A stretch of 36,793 nucleotides of DNA from an uncultured bacterium (GTDB lineage Bacteria; Planctomycetota; Phycisphaerae; Phycisphaerales; SM1A02). Position 1 is the stretch's first letter. The number at the start of each line of letters is the position of its first letter. Position numbers and translations under genes: made by a program. The DNA is taken from positions 1 through 36,793 of the forward strand of contig CAITDI010000044.1 in the NCBI GenBank assembly GCA_903891095.1, written 5' to 3'. The notes below the pieces were generated by a model. It was not told the DNA's origin. It saw only the letters and a list, made by a program, of their open reading frames with translations, and made no database searches. Shown piece after piece: positions 8,143 through 16,809 of this stretch.

Positions 8143-8955
8143 ATGTCCGCCCTCGCCGCGATCCTCCGCTCCACGCTGCTGCGCAACCGCGAGCTCACGC
8201 TCGAGCTCGCGCGCCGCGAGGTGATGGAGCGCTACGCCGGCGCCGCGCTCGGCTCGATCTGGGCCGTGCTCACGCCGCTGCTCACGATGGGCATCTATGT
8301 CGGCCTTTTCGGCTTCGTGTTCCCCACGCGCTTCGGCACGACGGGTTCGCCGTGGCTCGGCGCCGCGCTGATTCTCTCGGGCCTCGTGCCGTGGATCACC
8401 GTCGCCGACTGCGCGGTGCGCGCGCCGAGCGTGCTGCTCGCGCACCGCGCGCTCGTGCGGCAAGTCGTCTTCCCGATCGAGGTGCTGCCCGCGAAATCCG
8501 CGATCGCGTGCCTCGTGCCGCAAGGCGTCGGCACCGTCGTCGGCCTCGCGATCGCGCTCTCGACGGCGGGGCCGTCGCCGATGCTCGCGCTGCTGCCTGT
8601 CCTGTGGATCGTGCAGATCGCGCTCATGCTCGGGCTCATGCTGCTCCTCGCCACGCTCGGCGTCTGGCTGCGCGACCTGCGCGAGATCATGGCGTTCCTC
8701 GCGAACGTCGGCCTCTACATCGCGCCGATCCTGCTGCTTCCACAGGTGATCGACGCGCTGCCGCGCCCCGCGCAGTGGCTGATCATGGCGAATCCATTCA
8801 GCCACATGGTCTGGTGCTACCACGATGCCGTGGTGCTGCAGTCGTTCGCGCATCCGTGGTCGTGGCTCGTGTTCCCCGCATTCGCCGCGTGCGCGCTCGC
8901 GCTCGGCGCGCGGCTCTTCACGCGGCTCAAGCCCGCGATGGGAGAAGCGCTGTGA
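8143..8955 (+). CDS. wzm: ABC-2 type polysaccharide export permease, Wzm-like
   Basis: A 270-residue membrane protein with about six transmembrane helices. The N-terminus (RNRELTLELARREVMERYAG followed by ALGSIWAVLTPLL) matches the conserved start of O-antigen and teichoic acid ABC-2 permeases. It forms the channel that carries lipid-linked glycan across the inner membrane. An in-frame ATG at 8086 would overlap the upstream methyltransferase by 41 bases; the ATG at 8143, 17 bases after that stop, gives the usual family N-terminus and is preferred. The stop overlaps the start of the ATPase gene in a GTGA junction, as expected for subunits made in equal amounts. Confidence 0.88.
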   Translation: MSALAAILRSTLLRNRELTLELARREVMERYAGAALGSIWAVLTPLLTMGIYVGLFGFVFPTRFGTTGSPWLGAALILSGLVPWITVADCAVRAPSVLLAHRALVRQVVFPIEVLPAKSAIACLVPQGVGTVVGLAIALSTAGPSPMLALLPVLWIVQIALMLGLMLLLATLGVWLRDLREIMAFLANVGLYIAPILLLPQVIDALPRPAQWLIMANPFSHMVWCYHDAVVLQSFAHPWSWLVFPAFAACALALGARLFTRLKPAMGEAL

Positions 8956-10220
8956 ACACGCCGCAGGCTCCCGCGCTCCGCATCAGCGGCGTCTCGAAGG
9001 CGTTCGAGATCTACGCGTCTCCCGCGCAGATGCTGCTCGAACTCATCGGATTCGGCACGCGGCACGAGCGCTTCCAGGCGCTCACCGGCGTGAGCGTCGA
9101 GATCAACCGCGGCGAAGTCGTCGCGATCGTCGGCCGCAACGGCGCAGGCAAGTCGACGCTGCTCAAGATCGTCGCGGGCACCCTCGCCGCCGACAGCGGT
9201 GCGGTCGCGGTCAATGGCCGCCTCTCCGCGATCCTCGAGCTCGGCACGGGATTCCATCCCGACTACACGGGCCGCGAGAACATCATCATGGGCGGCCTCT
9301 GCCTCGGCATGACGCGCCGCGAGATCCTCGCCAAGCAGGACGAAGTCGCCGCGTTCAGCGAGCTCGGCGATTTCCTCGACCGCCCGTTTCGCACGTATTC
9401 AAGCGGCATGCAGGCGCGGCTCTGCTTCTCCACCGCGCTTGCGTGCGAGCCGTCGATCCTCGTCGTCGACGAGGCGCTCTCGGTCGGCGACGTGCGCTTC
9501 CAGCGCAAGTGCTTCGCGCACTTCGAGCAGCTTCGCGCGCGCGGCACCACGATCCTGCTCGTCTCGCACGACATGAACGCCGTCGCGCAGATCTGCGACC
9601 GCGCCGTCTGGCTCGAGCGCGGCAAGGTCGTCGCCGTCGGCAGCGCGAAGGAAGTCGCGGAGAACTACCTGCGCGCGATGCTCGCTCCGAGCGACGCGTC
9701 GGCGCCGAAGTCCAGCGATGCAGCCGCGGCTTCTGCGACGCACCTCGGCGGCGACATCGCGCCCGAGATGCGCTACGGCTCGGGCGCGGCCGTGATCGAG
9801 CGTGTCGAAGTCGTCGACGCCGCAGGAAATCCCGTCGATCTCCTGCGTCCGCGCGCGAGCTACACGCTGCGCGCGCGCGTGCGCGCCGTGCGTCCGCTCG
9901 ACGACCTCCACGTCGGATTCGCGATCCGCACCGTGCGCGGCGTCGAGGTCTTCTCGATCAACCCGCGTCCGCAGCGCGTCGCGCCCGTGCCGCTCGCGCC
10001 AGGCGAAGGCGTCACCGCCGAAATCGCGTTCACCAACCATCTCGCGCCCGGCGACTACTTCGTCACCGTCGGCGCGTGGGGGCTCGGCGACGACGCGCAC
10101 CACGACCGTCGCGTCGATGTCCTCCAGCTGCATGTCGCGGGCGACATCGGCGCGCTCGCGCAGTCGCTCGTCGATCTCGACGCCGAATACCGCTTTACGG
10201 CCAAGGAATCCGCGCGATGA
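8952..10220 (+). CDS. wzt: Polysaccharide ABC transporter ATPase with C-terminal glycan-recognition domain, Wzt-like
   Basis: A 422-residue ATPase starting at GTG 8952, which overlaps the permease stop. Walker A is GRNGAGKST (61-69), the signature is SSGMQ (150-154), Walker B is ILVVDEAL (169-176) and the switch His is in VSHDM (204-208). Residues from about 260 onward form an extra beta-rich domain (ERVEVVDAAGNPVD..., GVEVFSIN) of the Wzt_C kind. In E. coli O8/O9a and related systems this domain recognises the modified non-reducing end of the O-chain before export. Its presence here, between a methyltransferase and a sulfotransferase gene, suggests substrate selection by a terminal group. 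The following gene starts in an ATGA overlap at 10217. Confidence 0.9.
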   Translation: MNTPQAPALRISGVSKAFEIYASPAQMLLELIGFGTRHERFQALTGVSVEINRGEVVAIVGRNGAGKSTLLKIVAGTLAADSGAVAVNGRLSAILELGTGFHPDYTGRENIIMGGLCLGMTRREILAKQDEVAAFSELGDFLDRPFRTYSSGMQARLCFSTALACEPSILVVDEALSVGDVRFQRKCFAHFEQLRARGTTILLVSHDMNAVAQICDRAVWLERGKVVAVGSAKEVAENYLRAMLAPSDASAPKSSDAAAASATHLGGDIAPEMRYGSGAAVIERVEVVDAAGNPVDLLRPRASYTLRARVRAVRPLDDLHVGFAIRTVRGVEVFSINPRPQRVAPVPLAPGEGVTAEIAFTNHLAPGDYFVTVGAWGLGDDAHHDRRVDVLQLHVAGDIGALAQSLVDLDAEYRFTAKESAR

Positions 10221-11191
10221 GCGGCGTCGTATTCCACGTCGGCTTGCCCAAGACGGGCACGACCACGCTGCAGAAGGCCGTGTTTCCGCGCCTCGCGGGC
10301 GTTGCGTACGCGGGCAAGCGCATCCCCGGCTACGGCTTCGCGACCACCGCGCTCGGCGAAGCGATCGCCGCGACGATCTCGGCCGACAGCGCGCTCGCCG
10401 ATCCCGCGCCGCAGCTCGCGGCTGCGATCGCCGAGCTGCGCGCGCAATGCGGGACGAGCACGCTGGTGATCTCCACCGAGTCGCTCGCGCATCCCGCCGC
10501 GCGCGACCTCGGCCTCGTCGCGCATCGCCTCGCGCGCGCCGCGTCCGACGCACGCATCCTGATCACGCTCCGCGAGCAGGAATCGCTCGCGCTCAGCTGG
10601 TTCCGCTCGCACGGCCGCTTCGCGCAGTACCTCTTCACGCACAAGTCGGAGGCGGAGCGCATTCCCGCGCAGCTCACGCAGCGCGCCTGGTGGGACCTCG
10701 TCGTGCGCGAGCCGCGCGCGGGGCTGCTCGCCACGCTCGACTTCGACGCGATCGTCTCCTGCTACGAGCGCCACTTCGACGGACGCGTGACGGTGCTTCC
10801 GCTCGAGCTGCTTTCCCAAGACGCCGCGAGCTATGCCGCGCGCCTCGCGTCGGTGCTCGAGGTGCCAGCATCCGCCTGCGCACCGCACCTCGCGGACGCG
10901 CACGAAAACAGGGGACTTTCCGCACGTGAAGTCGCCGCAGGAAGATTCCTCGCACGCCTCGGCCGCAGCACGAGTTTTCTCGAGCACCGCGATACAAGCG
11001 CGCTCCGACGGTGGCTCGCCGCCGGTCCGCGCGCCGATGCCGCGCTCGACGCGTCGATCGCCGCCGATCTCCGCGCGCGGTTTGCCGCGGGTAACGCGCG
11101 CCTTTCCGCGCGCCTTTCCTCAAGCCCTTCCTCACGCCTTGCATCGTCTACCGACCTCTCGCTCGCCTCGCTCGGCTACGCGTGCGCGTGA
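10217..11191 (+). CDS. Sulfotransferase-like protein with PAPS-type P-loop
   Basis: A 324-residue protein. The N-terminus FHVGLPKTGTTTLQ places a P-loop at residues 9-17, the 5'-phosphosulfate loop of the carbohydrate sulfotransferase family. A strand near residues 111-115 followed by RE-Q-S-SWF fits the 3'-phosphate-binding arginine and serine region (R-x7-S type). Known enzymes transfer sulfate from PAPS to a sugar hydroxyl. It is translationally coupled to the Wzt-like gene by ATGA, so sulfation of the exported glycan is the simplest reading. No PAPS-making genes are in the window. The last 30 residues are Ser/Ala/Leu-rich and low in complexity, encoded by short direct DNA repeats near 11095-11120. 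Confidence 0.75.
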   Translation: MSGVVFHVGLPKTGTTTLQKAVFPRLAGVAYAGKRIPGYGFATTALGEAIAATISADSALADPAPQLAAAIAELRAQCGTSTLVISTESLAHPAARDLGLVAHRLARAASDARILITLREQESLALSWFRSHGRFAQYLFTHKSEAERIPAQLTQRAWWDLVVREPRAGLLATLDFDAIVSCYERHFDGRVTVLPLELLSQDAASYAARLASVLEVPASACAPHLADAHENRGLSAREVAAGRFLARLGRSTSFLEHRDTSALRRWLAAGPRADAALDASIAADLRARFAAGNARLSARLSSSPSSRLASSTDLSLASLGYACA

Positions 11192-11195
11192 TACT
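11190..11195 (+). promoter_or_regulatory. Candidate -10 element ahead of the 11205 gene
   Basis: GATACT overlaps the stop of the sulfotransferase gene and ends 9 bases before the GTG at 11205, which has no Shine-Dalgarno sequence. It would be an internal promoter giving a nearly leaderless mRNA. Confidence 0.35.
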
Positions 11196-11204
11196 CTCCC
11201 GCGC

Positions 11205-12161
11205 GTGAGCATCGCCAACCACGCAGCACCCGCGCTTCCCCGCAACCCGCACTTCGACGACCAGCGTGTCGTGTGGAGCGACGAATACTCCGGCGCGTAC
11301 CAATCGGTCGCGTACGACCAGCAGTTCGACGACCAGTGGCGGCTCTTCCTCGAGCGCAAGACGGGCTTCTGCGACCACACCGGCGTCGAGACCACCGACG
11401 AGTACATCGACGACCGCATCGCCGAGCTCACGGGCGTGCGCGATTTCCTCTGGCGCAAGAAGTGGGGCGCGCTCGCGCCGATCATGTCGCGCCTCACCGG
11501 CCGCACCGCGCGACAGGAACGCCGCGGCGTCGGCGGCCGCCTCTGGCTCGAGCCCAAGTTTCCCGTCGACTTCTTCCAGGGCAAGCGCTGCCTCGACGCA
11601 GGTTGCGGCGCGGGCCGTTGGACCAAGACGCTCGCCTCGCTCGGCGCGCGCATGAAGTCGATCGACGTCTCGCGCCACGGCCTCGAGTCGACCAAGCGTT
11701 TCAACGACGACGTCGAGAAGTGCAGCATCTTCGAGCTTCCGTCGCGCGCCGAGTTCCAGCGCGCGTTCGACTTCACGATTTGCTGGGGCGTCGTCATGTG
11801 CACGCACGATCCGCGCGCGGCCTTCGACGCGGTCGCCGCGACGGTCAAGCCGGGCGGCTCGCTCTACCTGATGGTGTACGCGCCCACGTACCACGTCTCG
11901 CCGCAGGTCCTCGAGTGGCGCGCGCGCTATCACCGCGAATGCCGCACCTTCGAGGAGAAGCTGCAGTTCGCCTACTCCGTCGCCGACCGCCCCGAGAACG
12001 CGATCAACCTGCTCGACATGCTCAACACGTTCTACAACTGGACGATCCCCGAGGCGGTGTGCGAGCAGTGGTTCCGCGCGAACGGCTTCCGCGACATCAA
12101 GCTGCTCAACCGCGACGAGCCGCACGCGTGCGGCCTGCACATGCTCGGCACGCGCGCGTGA
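11205..12161 (+). CDS. Class I SAM-dependent methyltransferase
   Basis: A 318-residue protein starting at GTG 11205. Motif I is CLDAGCGAGRWTKTL (129-143), followed by SIDVSRHGLES and a late FTICWGVVMCTHDP stretch (post-II/IV), then KPGGSLYLMVY, the usual Methyltransf_11/23 layout. The 128 residues before motif I, rich in Trp, Asp and Tyr, look like a substrate-recognition part. It closes the rightward operon, 13 bases after the sulfotransferase gene, and converges on the glycosyltransferase pair (16 bases to 12178). Similar proteins occur in glycan clusters, sometimes as sugar C- or O-methyltransferases; the substrate is unknown. The frame is open upstream of the GTG, but that part lies inside the sulfotransferase gene. 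Confidence 0.83.
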   Translation: MSIANHAAPALPRNPHFDDQRVVWSDEYSGAYQSVAYDQQFDDQWRLFLERKTGFCDHTGVETTDEYIDDRIAELTGVRDFLWRKKWGALAPIMSRLTGRTARQERRGVGGRLWLEPKFPVDFFQGKRCLDAGCGAGRWTKTLASLGARMKSIDVSRHGLESTKRFNDDVEKCSIFELPSRAEFQRAFDFTICWGVVMCTHDPRAAFDAVAATVKPGGSLYLMVYAPTYHVSPQVLEWRARYHRECRTFEEKLQFAYSVADRPENAINLLDMLNTFYNWTIPEAVCEQWFRANGFRDIKLLNRDEPHACGLHMLGTRA

Positions 12162-12177
12162 GTCTCGCGGCCGGCGC

Positions 12178-13668
12178 TCACGCGTAGAGCGCGCACATCG
12201 ACCGCGACATCCGCTCCAGCGAGAACTCCGCGTGCGTGAACGCCCGCGCGTTCGCCGACATGCGTGCGCGCAGCGCGTCGTCGTGCACGATCGCGAGCAC
12301 TCCGCGCGAGAGTGCCTCGGCATCGCCGCTGTCCGCGAGGATTCCCGTCTCGCCATCGCGCACCGCATCGGGGATGCCGCCGACCTTCGTCGCCACGACG
12401 GGCGTGCCCATCGCCTGCGCCTCGACGAGCACGTTCGGCGTGCCCTCGACGCGCGAGGTCAGCAGCGCCACATCCGCTGTCGCGAGCAGCGCGATCGCAT
12501 CGTTGCGTCGCCCGAGCAGCCGGAATGATCCGCCCATCGGCGCCGCAGCACGCGCGAGCTCGTCGCGCATCGGGCCATCGCCCGCCACGCAGAACAGCGC
12601 GCGCGGCTCCTTCGCGAGCACGCGTCGCGCGACATCTGCAAACAGCAGCGGCTGCTTCTCGTCGCCGATGCGAAACACTCCGACCACCAGCGGCCGACCG
12701 GCTGCGCCCAGCTCATCGCGCAGCGCCGCACGGCGCGCGTCGTCCGCCGACGCGAGCACCGATGGATCGAGTCCGTTGCGCACGACGCCGATCCGCGCGC
12801 GGTCGATGCCGATCCACCGCGCGTAGTCGTCCGCGCCGGCCTCGGAGTTCGCGCACATCCGCACGCGCGCGTCCGCTGCGAGCACGCGGTACCACGGCAG
12901 CATCCACGGCTGGCACCACGCCGGAAAGTGCGTGGGGTTGAGCGAGCGAAACGTCAGCACCACGCGCGGCACGCCGACCGCGAGCGCCGCGACGCCCGCG
13001 CAGATGTTCGCGTGATCGAGCCACGCCTGCACGACATCAGGCCCGCTCGCGAGGAACTCGCCTGCGAGGTCCGTCGCGTACGGCCGCAATGCAAGCGGAA
13101 TCGCCATAAGCCGCCGCCGCAACTGCTCGTCCTGCGCGAATCTCCTGCGCACTTCATCCGACGCCGTCGTCGCAGCGCCCGCGTGGACGAGCGGAATCCC
13201 CGCGTCGAGCACCATCGGCGCGTAGTGCGCATGAACGCCTTCGCACGCGTTGAGCGTGAGTACGCGCTGATCCGCGAGCCCGAGACGCTGCGATTCTCCC
13301 GCAAACAGCGCGAGCTGACGCTCCGCGCCGCCTGCAGCGAGGCTGCCGATCACCTGCACCGCGCGTGGCCGTACCGCCCGTGGCTGAACCGCGTCGCGCT
13401 GAACCGCATCGCGCTGCACCGCCCGTGGCTGAACCGCGTCGCGCTGAACCGCGTCGCATTGCACGCATGCCTGCGCGTCGATCACCCACGCGCACGCATC
13501 GACCGAAGGCGCAGGCGCGATCGCGCCCGACAGCGCACGCGCCGAGGCAATGGCCTTCGCGCCGACCACGCGCGCCGCGCGCCGCGCGCCCGCGCGCGCC
13601 ACGCGCATGCCAAGCGCGGCAACGCGCTGGCCAAGCGGCGGGCGCAGGCACTGCTCGTAGACGCCCAT
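12178..13668 (-). CDS. Family 4 glycosyltransferase with pentapeptide-repeat linker
   Basis: A 496-residue GT-B enzyme. Residues 1-70 are an Ala/Arg-rich extension and residues 71-105 are five-residue repeats of the RDAVQ/PRAVQ kind. The catalytic part starts with VQVIGSLAAGGAERQL (about 104-119) and ends with EGTPNVLVEAQAMGTPVV and GGIPD, the donor-binding signature of Glycos_transf_1. It is the paralogue of the gene at 13668-15143 and its ATG shares one base with that gene's stop (TGATG). In the paralogue the region before the catalytic part is not repetitive, so the repeats look like local expansion in this copy. Its role is sugar transfer in the polysaccharide locus; donor unknown. Confidence 0.85.
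   Translation of the reverse strand: MGVYEQCLRPPLGQRVAALGMRVARAGARRAARVVGAKAIASARALSGAIAPAPSVDACAWVIDAQACVQCDAVQRDAVQPRAVQRDAVQRDAVQPRAVRPRAVQVIGSLAAGGAERQLALFAGESQRLGLADQRVLTLNACEGVHAHYAPMVLDAGIPLVHAGAATTASDEVRRRFAQDEQLRRRLMAIPLALRPYATDLAGEFLASGPDVVQAWLDHANICAGVAALAVGVPRVVLTFRSLNPTHFPAWCQPWMLPWYRVLAADARVRMCANSEAGADDYARWIGIDRARIGVVRNGLDPSVLASADDARRAALRDELGAAGRPLVVGVFRIGDEKQPLLFADVARRVLAKEPRALFCVAGDGPMRDELARAAAPMGGSFRLLGRRNDAIALLATADVALLTSRVEGTPNVLVEAQAMGTPVVATKVGGIPDAVRDGETGILADSGDAEALSRGVLAIVHDDALRARMSANARAFTHAEFSLERMSRSMCALYA
13354..13473 (-). repeat. 15-bp tandem repeats inside a glycosyltransferase gene
   Basis: Eight contiguous 15-base units, of which seven are clear and the last (13459-13473) is degraded. 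On the plus strand there are two unit types, CTGAACCGCGTCGCG and CTGCACCGCCCGTGG, mixed in the order B, B-variant, A, A, B, A, A, degraded. The period is a multiple of three, so copy-number change keeps the frame. Confidence 0.9.
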
Positions 13669-15143
13669 CAGCCGCGCTCCTTGCGCGCATACATCGCGAC
13701 CGACTCATCGACCATCCGCTGCAGCCCGAACCGCTCCGAGACAAACGCCCGCGCCCGCGTCGAAAGCCGCGCGCGCAGCGCGTCATCGCCGAGCACCTCG
13801 AGCACGTGCCGTGAGAGCGCATCGGTATCGCCGACATCGCACAGGAATCCGCTGCCGCCGTGCTCGACCGCATCGACCGTTCCGCCGCCGCGCGTCGCGA
13901 CCACGGGACAGCCAAGCGCCTGCGCCTCGAGCAACGCATTCGGAGTGCCTTCCTTGCGCGACGCGTGCATCACGATGTCCGCGACCGACAGCAGCGCCGC
14001 CACGTCGCTCCGTCGTCCGAGCAGGCGGAACCGCGCCGCGTCGACCGCGTTCGTCTGCGCCTCAAGCGCCGACTTCATCGGACCGTCGCCGGCCACGAGC
14101 ACGCATGCATCGTCGTTCGCGCGCAGCACGCTGTTGGCGGCGCGCGCGAAATCAAGCGGTTCCTTCTCCTCCGCCACGCGAAACACGCCGAGCACCACGC
14201 GCCGACCTTCGACACCGAGCTCCGCGCGCAACGCGGCAAGCGCCGCGTCATCAGGCGGCTGCATCGCCGCATGATCGAATCCATTCGGGATCACCGCGAA
14301 CCGCTCGCGCGGCACGCCCATCCAGTCCGCGTAGTCCTCCGCGCCCACCCGCGAATTGCCGATGAACCGCACGCGGTCCGAGCTCGCGAGCCTCCGGTAC
14401 CACGCCAGGAAGTACGGCGCGTCGATCATCGGAAAGTTCGATGGATTCACGTTCCGCGTCGAGAGCACGATCGTCGGCACGCCAGCGATAAACGCCGCGA
14501 TCGCGCCCCAGATGTTCGCGTGATCCAGCCACGCATGCACGACGTCCGGCTTCAGCCGCACAAACTCGCACGCGAGCTCGATCACCCAAGGCCTGTACGC
14601 GGGATCAACCGCGATCAGCCTGCGCTGCATGCCCTTGTCGAGCGCGAGCGCCGCCGCCGTCGCCTCGTCGCGCGTCGCGCCCGCGACCTCGACGATGACG
14701 CCGCCGTCCTGTGCGAGCGGCAGGTAGTGCGCAGCCGTGCCCACCAGTGGATTGGTGAGCATGATCCGCGCCTCGACCGATCCGCCTCGGAGCGACTCGC
14801 GCGCGAGATACACCAGCTGTCGCTCGGCGCCACCCGCGGAAAGGCTCCCGATCACGTGCACGACGCGCGGCCGGTCGCGCGGCGGCGGCGCGTACGCCGG
14901 GAGCGCGAGGATTTCCTTCGCGAGCTCGTCATCGGACGCGAACGCCGGCGCTTCCTGGCGAACGCTGCCCCGCATGGCCTGCACGGCCTGCGGTCGAACG
15001 CCGAACAGTCCGAGCGCCCTCGACGAGCCGACCCACATCGCGCGCCTCATCAGGTGCGGAACACGGCTCCAACGCGTCAACGAAATCGCCTTCGACATGG
15101 TCGGCGCGCGAAGACGATCGAGTTCGGCCGTGTAGCAACGCAT
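13668..15143 (-). CDS. Family 4 glycosyltransferase with N-terminal extension
   Basis: A GT-B glycosyltransferase of up to 491 residues. The catalytic region begins VVHVIGSLSAGGAERQLVYL at about residue 94; the C-terminal part has EGTPNALLEAQALGCPVVATRGGG. The first 93 residues are a basic extension with a hydrophobic stretch, also present in diverged form in the paralogue downstream. The start is uncertain: the ATG at 15143 and a second at 15098 (MSKAIS) both lack a good ribosome binding site. It heads a two-gene leftward unit convergent with the export operon and divergent (69 bases) from the methyltransferase at 15213. The paralogue shares GGAERQL, HAWLDHANI-type and EGTPN motifs, so tandem duplication followed by divergence is likely. 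Confidence 0.85.
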   Translation of the reverse strand: MRCYTAELDRLRAPTMSKAISLTRWSRVPHLMRRAMWVGSSRALGLFGVRPQAVQAMRGSVRQEAPAFASDDELAKEILALPAYAPPPRDRPRVVHVIGSLSAGGAERQLVYLARESLRGGSVEARIMLTNPLVGTAAHYLPLAQDGGVIVEVAGATRDEATAAALALDKGMQRRLIAVDPAYRPWVIELACEFVRLKPDVVHAWLDHANIWGAIAAFIAGVPTIVLSTRNVNPSNFPMIDAPYFLAWYRRLASSDRVRFIGNSRVGAEDYADWMGVPRERFAVIPNGFDHAAMQPPDDAALAALRAELGVEGRRVVLGVFRVAEEKEPLDFARAANSVLRANDDACVLVAGDGPMKSALEAQTNAVDAARFRLLGRRSDVAALLSVADIVMHASRKEGTPNALLEAQALGCPVVATRGGGTVDAVEHGGSGFLCDVGDTDALSRHVLEVLGDDALRARLSTRARAFVSERFGLQRMVDESVAMYARKERG

Positions 15144-15197
15144 CGGAAACAGCCGTCAACGGACGAGCAGGGGACGAATCCCTGCGTCCCACCGCGG

Positions 15198-15203
15198 TAG
15201 ACT
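15198..15203 (+). promoter_or_regulatory. Candidate -10 element ahead of the 15213 gene
   Basis: TAGACT ends 9 bases before the ATG at 15213. The intervening bases are G-rich (GGGCGG) but do not form a normal Shine-Dalgarno sequence. Confidence 0.35.
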
Positions 15204-15212
15204 TGGGCGGCG

Positions 15213-16778
15213 ATGCTAGCCGAATCAGGCCACACCAGTCTTCTCGAGCAGGTGCTCGCGGCGTTCGAGTCGCTCGGCTATCCACGCGAGGTCGTGACGC
15301 AGTGGTCGATCCCCGCGCCGGACGCGGCCGATCTCGCCGCGCATCTCGCGCGCGAGCTTGCTTCCGCGCCGGCTCCGCGCGTCCTCGAGGTCGGCACCTT
15401 CGTCGGCACGAGTGCGCTGTTCATGCTGCTCGCCGATCCGCGCTCGGAAGTGCACACGATCGATCCGAACTTCCCGCTCGAGGTCGAGTTCGACGCGATG
15501 GACTGCGGTCATCGCAACGCCGACCTCGCCAAGCGCACGCAGGATGTCGCCGCGCTCGCCGCCGATCGGCTGGGCATCCGCGCGCGGCTTCATCTGCACG
15601 CGGGCGGATTCTCGAGCGAGGCCACCTTCGCGGGCATCGACGCCGTCGTTCCCGCCATCGGTTCCGATGTGATCCGCGCGCACGGACCGTTCGACGCGGT
15701 CTTCGTCGACGGCCTGCATTTCGAGGATGTCGTCCTCAGCGACCTGCGCCTCGCGGCGACTGCGGTGCGCGATGGCGCGCCGATCCTCATGCACGATGCG
15801 ATCGGCTACTGGGGTTCGTGCGTGCGCCGCGCGGTGGGGCGGTTCCTCGAGCAGCATCCGCACTTCAGCTTCTCGCACGCGCCGTACGCCGACCTTTACC
15901 GCAGCGTCGCGCGTCTCTCGACCAAGCCGATCGACGCGCCAGCGCCCGCCGTCCGCGCGGAACTCTGCTTCGGCGCGCATCTCGCCAAGCACGCGGAGTA
16001 CGCGGGCCGCGCGATCACCACGACGTTCCCCGCGCTGGACGCGCACGCATGCGACGCGCTTTCCGCGCCGCTCGCCGCACGCATCGGCTGCGACATCAAC
16101 GACAAGAGCGACAAGAGCGGCAAGCACGCGCCACGCTGCGCGGTCGCGCTCGCCACGTTCGATGAGCTCGCGCCCGACGTCGCCAACGCCGAACTCGCGC
16201 GCATCGCAGGAGAAGGCAGCACGCGCAACGACATTCTCATCCTCGGCTTCACGCCGCCAGGAGAGCAGGGCGCCGCGGGACCGTGGTCGCGTCCGCTCGC
16301 GTCGCGCGTCGCGGCGCTCGACGCGATTGGCTTCGACGCCTACGACATCATCGTGCCGTTCCTCGAGCCGTTCTCCTACGCGCTCGGCAGCGGCTGCGTG
16401 CTCCCCGTGCGCACGACGTTCCTCTCGACCACCGTCGTGGCCGTCCGCCGCGGGAGCGCGGCGTCAGCCCGGTGCGCCGCGCTCGAACGCATCGACGCAG
16501 CCAGCGCGCGTCGCATCGACGACGTCCGCACGCAGCGCGCGCATGAGCACGCGATGCTCGCCTCCGTCGATGCGCGCCGCATCCATCTCGAGTCGAAGTT
16601 CGCCGTGCTCGCCGCCGAACACGAGGCCATGCGCGTCAAGCACGCATCGCACGATGCCGCTGTCGCCGGCCTGCAGTCGCGCGTCGATGAACTCACGCGG
16701 CGCCTGCAGCACATGCTCGATTGGCGCGTGCACATCGGGCGCCATCACTTCTGGCGCCGGCCGAACGCGAAGGTGTAG
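15213..16778 (+). CDS. Class I methyltransferase (Methyltransf_24-like) with C-terminal domain and helical tail
   Basis: A 521-residue protein. Residues about 55-240 form a SAM methyltransferase: VLEVGTFVGTSALFML (57-72) is motif I, HTIDPNFP (81-88) is strand 2, and FDAVFVDGLHFEDVV with HDAIGYWG resembles the TylF/CmcI and Methyltransf_24 groups, which O-methylate sugars and small molecules. Residues about 300-415 form a second domain I do not recognise. From about 425 to 505 the sequence is charged and heptad-like (DAASARRIDDVRTQ, ESKFAVLAAEHEAMR, LQSRVDELTRRLQHML), probably a coiled coil; the last residues are basic and aromatic. Such tails occur on glycan-locus methyltransferases that join membrane or chain-length complexes, but that is inference. 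It converges on the VCBS gene at 16810. Confidence 0.78.
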   Translation: MLAESGHTSLLEQVLAAFESLGYPREVVTQWSIPAPDAADLAAHLARELASAPAPRVLEVGTFVGTSALFMLLADPRSEVHTIDPNFPLEVEFDAMDCGHRNADLAKRTQDVAALAADRLGIRARLHLHAGGFSSEATFAGIDAVVPAIGSDVIRAHGPFDAVFVDGLHFEDVVLSDLRLAATAVRDGAPILMHDAIGYWGSCVRRAVGRFLEQHPHFSFSHAPYADLYRSVARLSTKPIDAPAPAVRAELCFGAHLAKHAEYAGRAITTTFPALDAHACDALSAPLAARIGCDINDKSDKSGKHAPRCAVALATFDELAPDVANAELARIAGEGSTRNDILILGFTPPGEQGAAGPWSRPLASRVAALDAIGFDAYDIIVPFLEPFSYALGSGCVLPVRTTFLSTTVVAVRRGSAASARCAALERIDAASARRIDDVRTQRAHEHAMLASVDARRIHLESKFAVLAAEHEAMRVKHASHDAAVAGLQSRVDELTRRLQHMLDWRVHIGRHHFWRRPNAKV

Positions 16779-16809
16779 CCTTCGGGTCTAGTTCGCTCGC
16801 GTCGCCGCC

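Noticed and set aside
13354-13473. Possible CRISPR-like array
   Set aside because: The 15-base units are contiguous with no spacers and are in frame within a glycosyltransferase gene.
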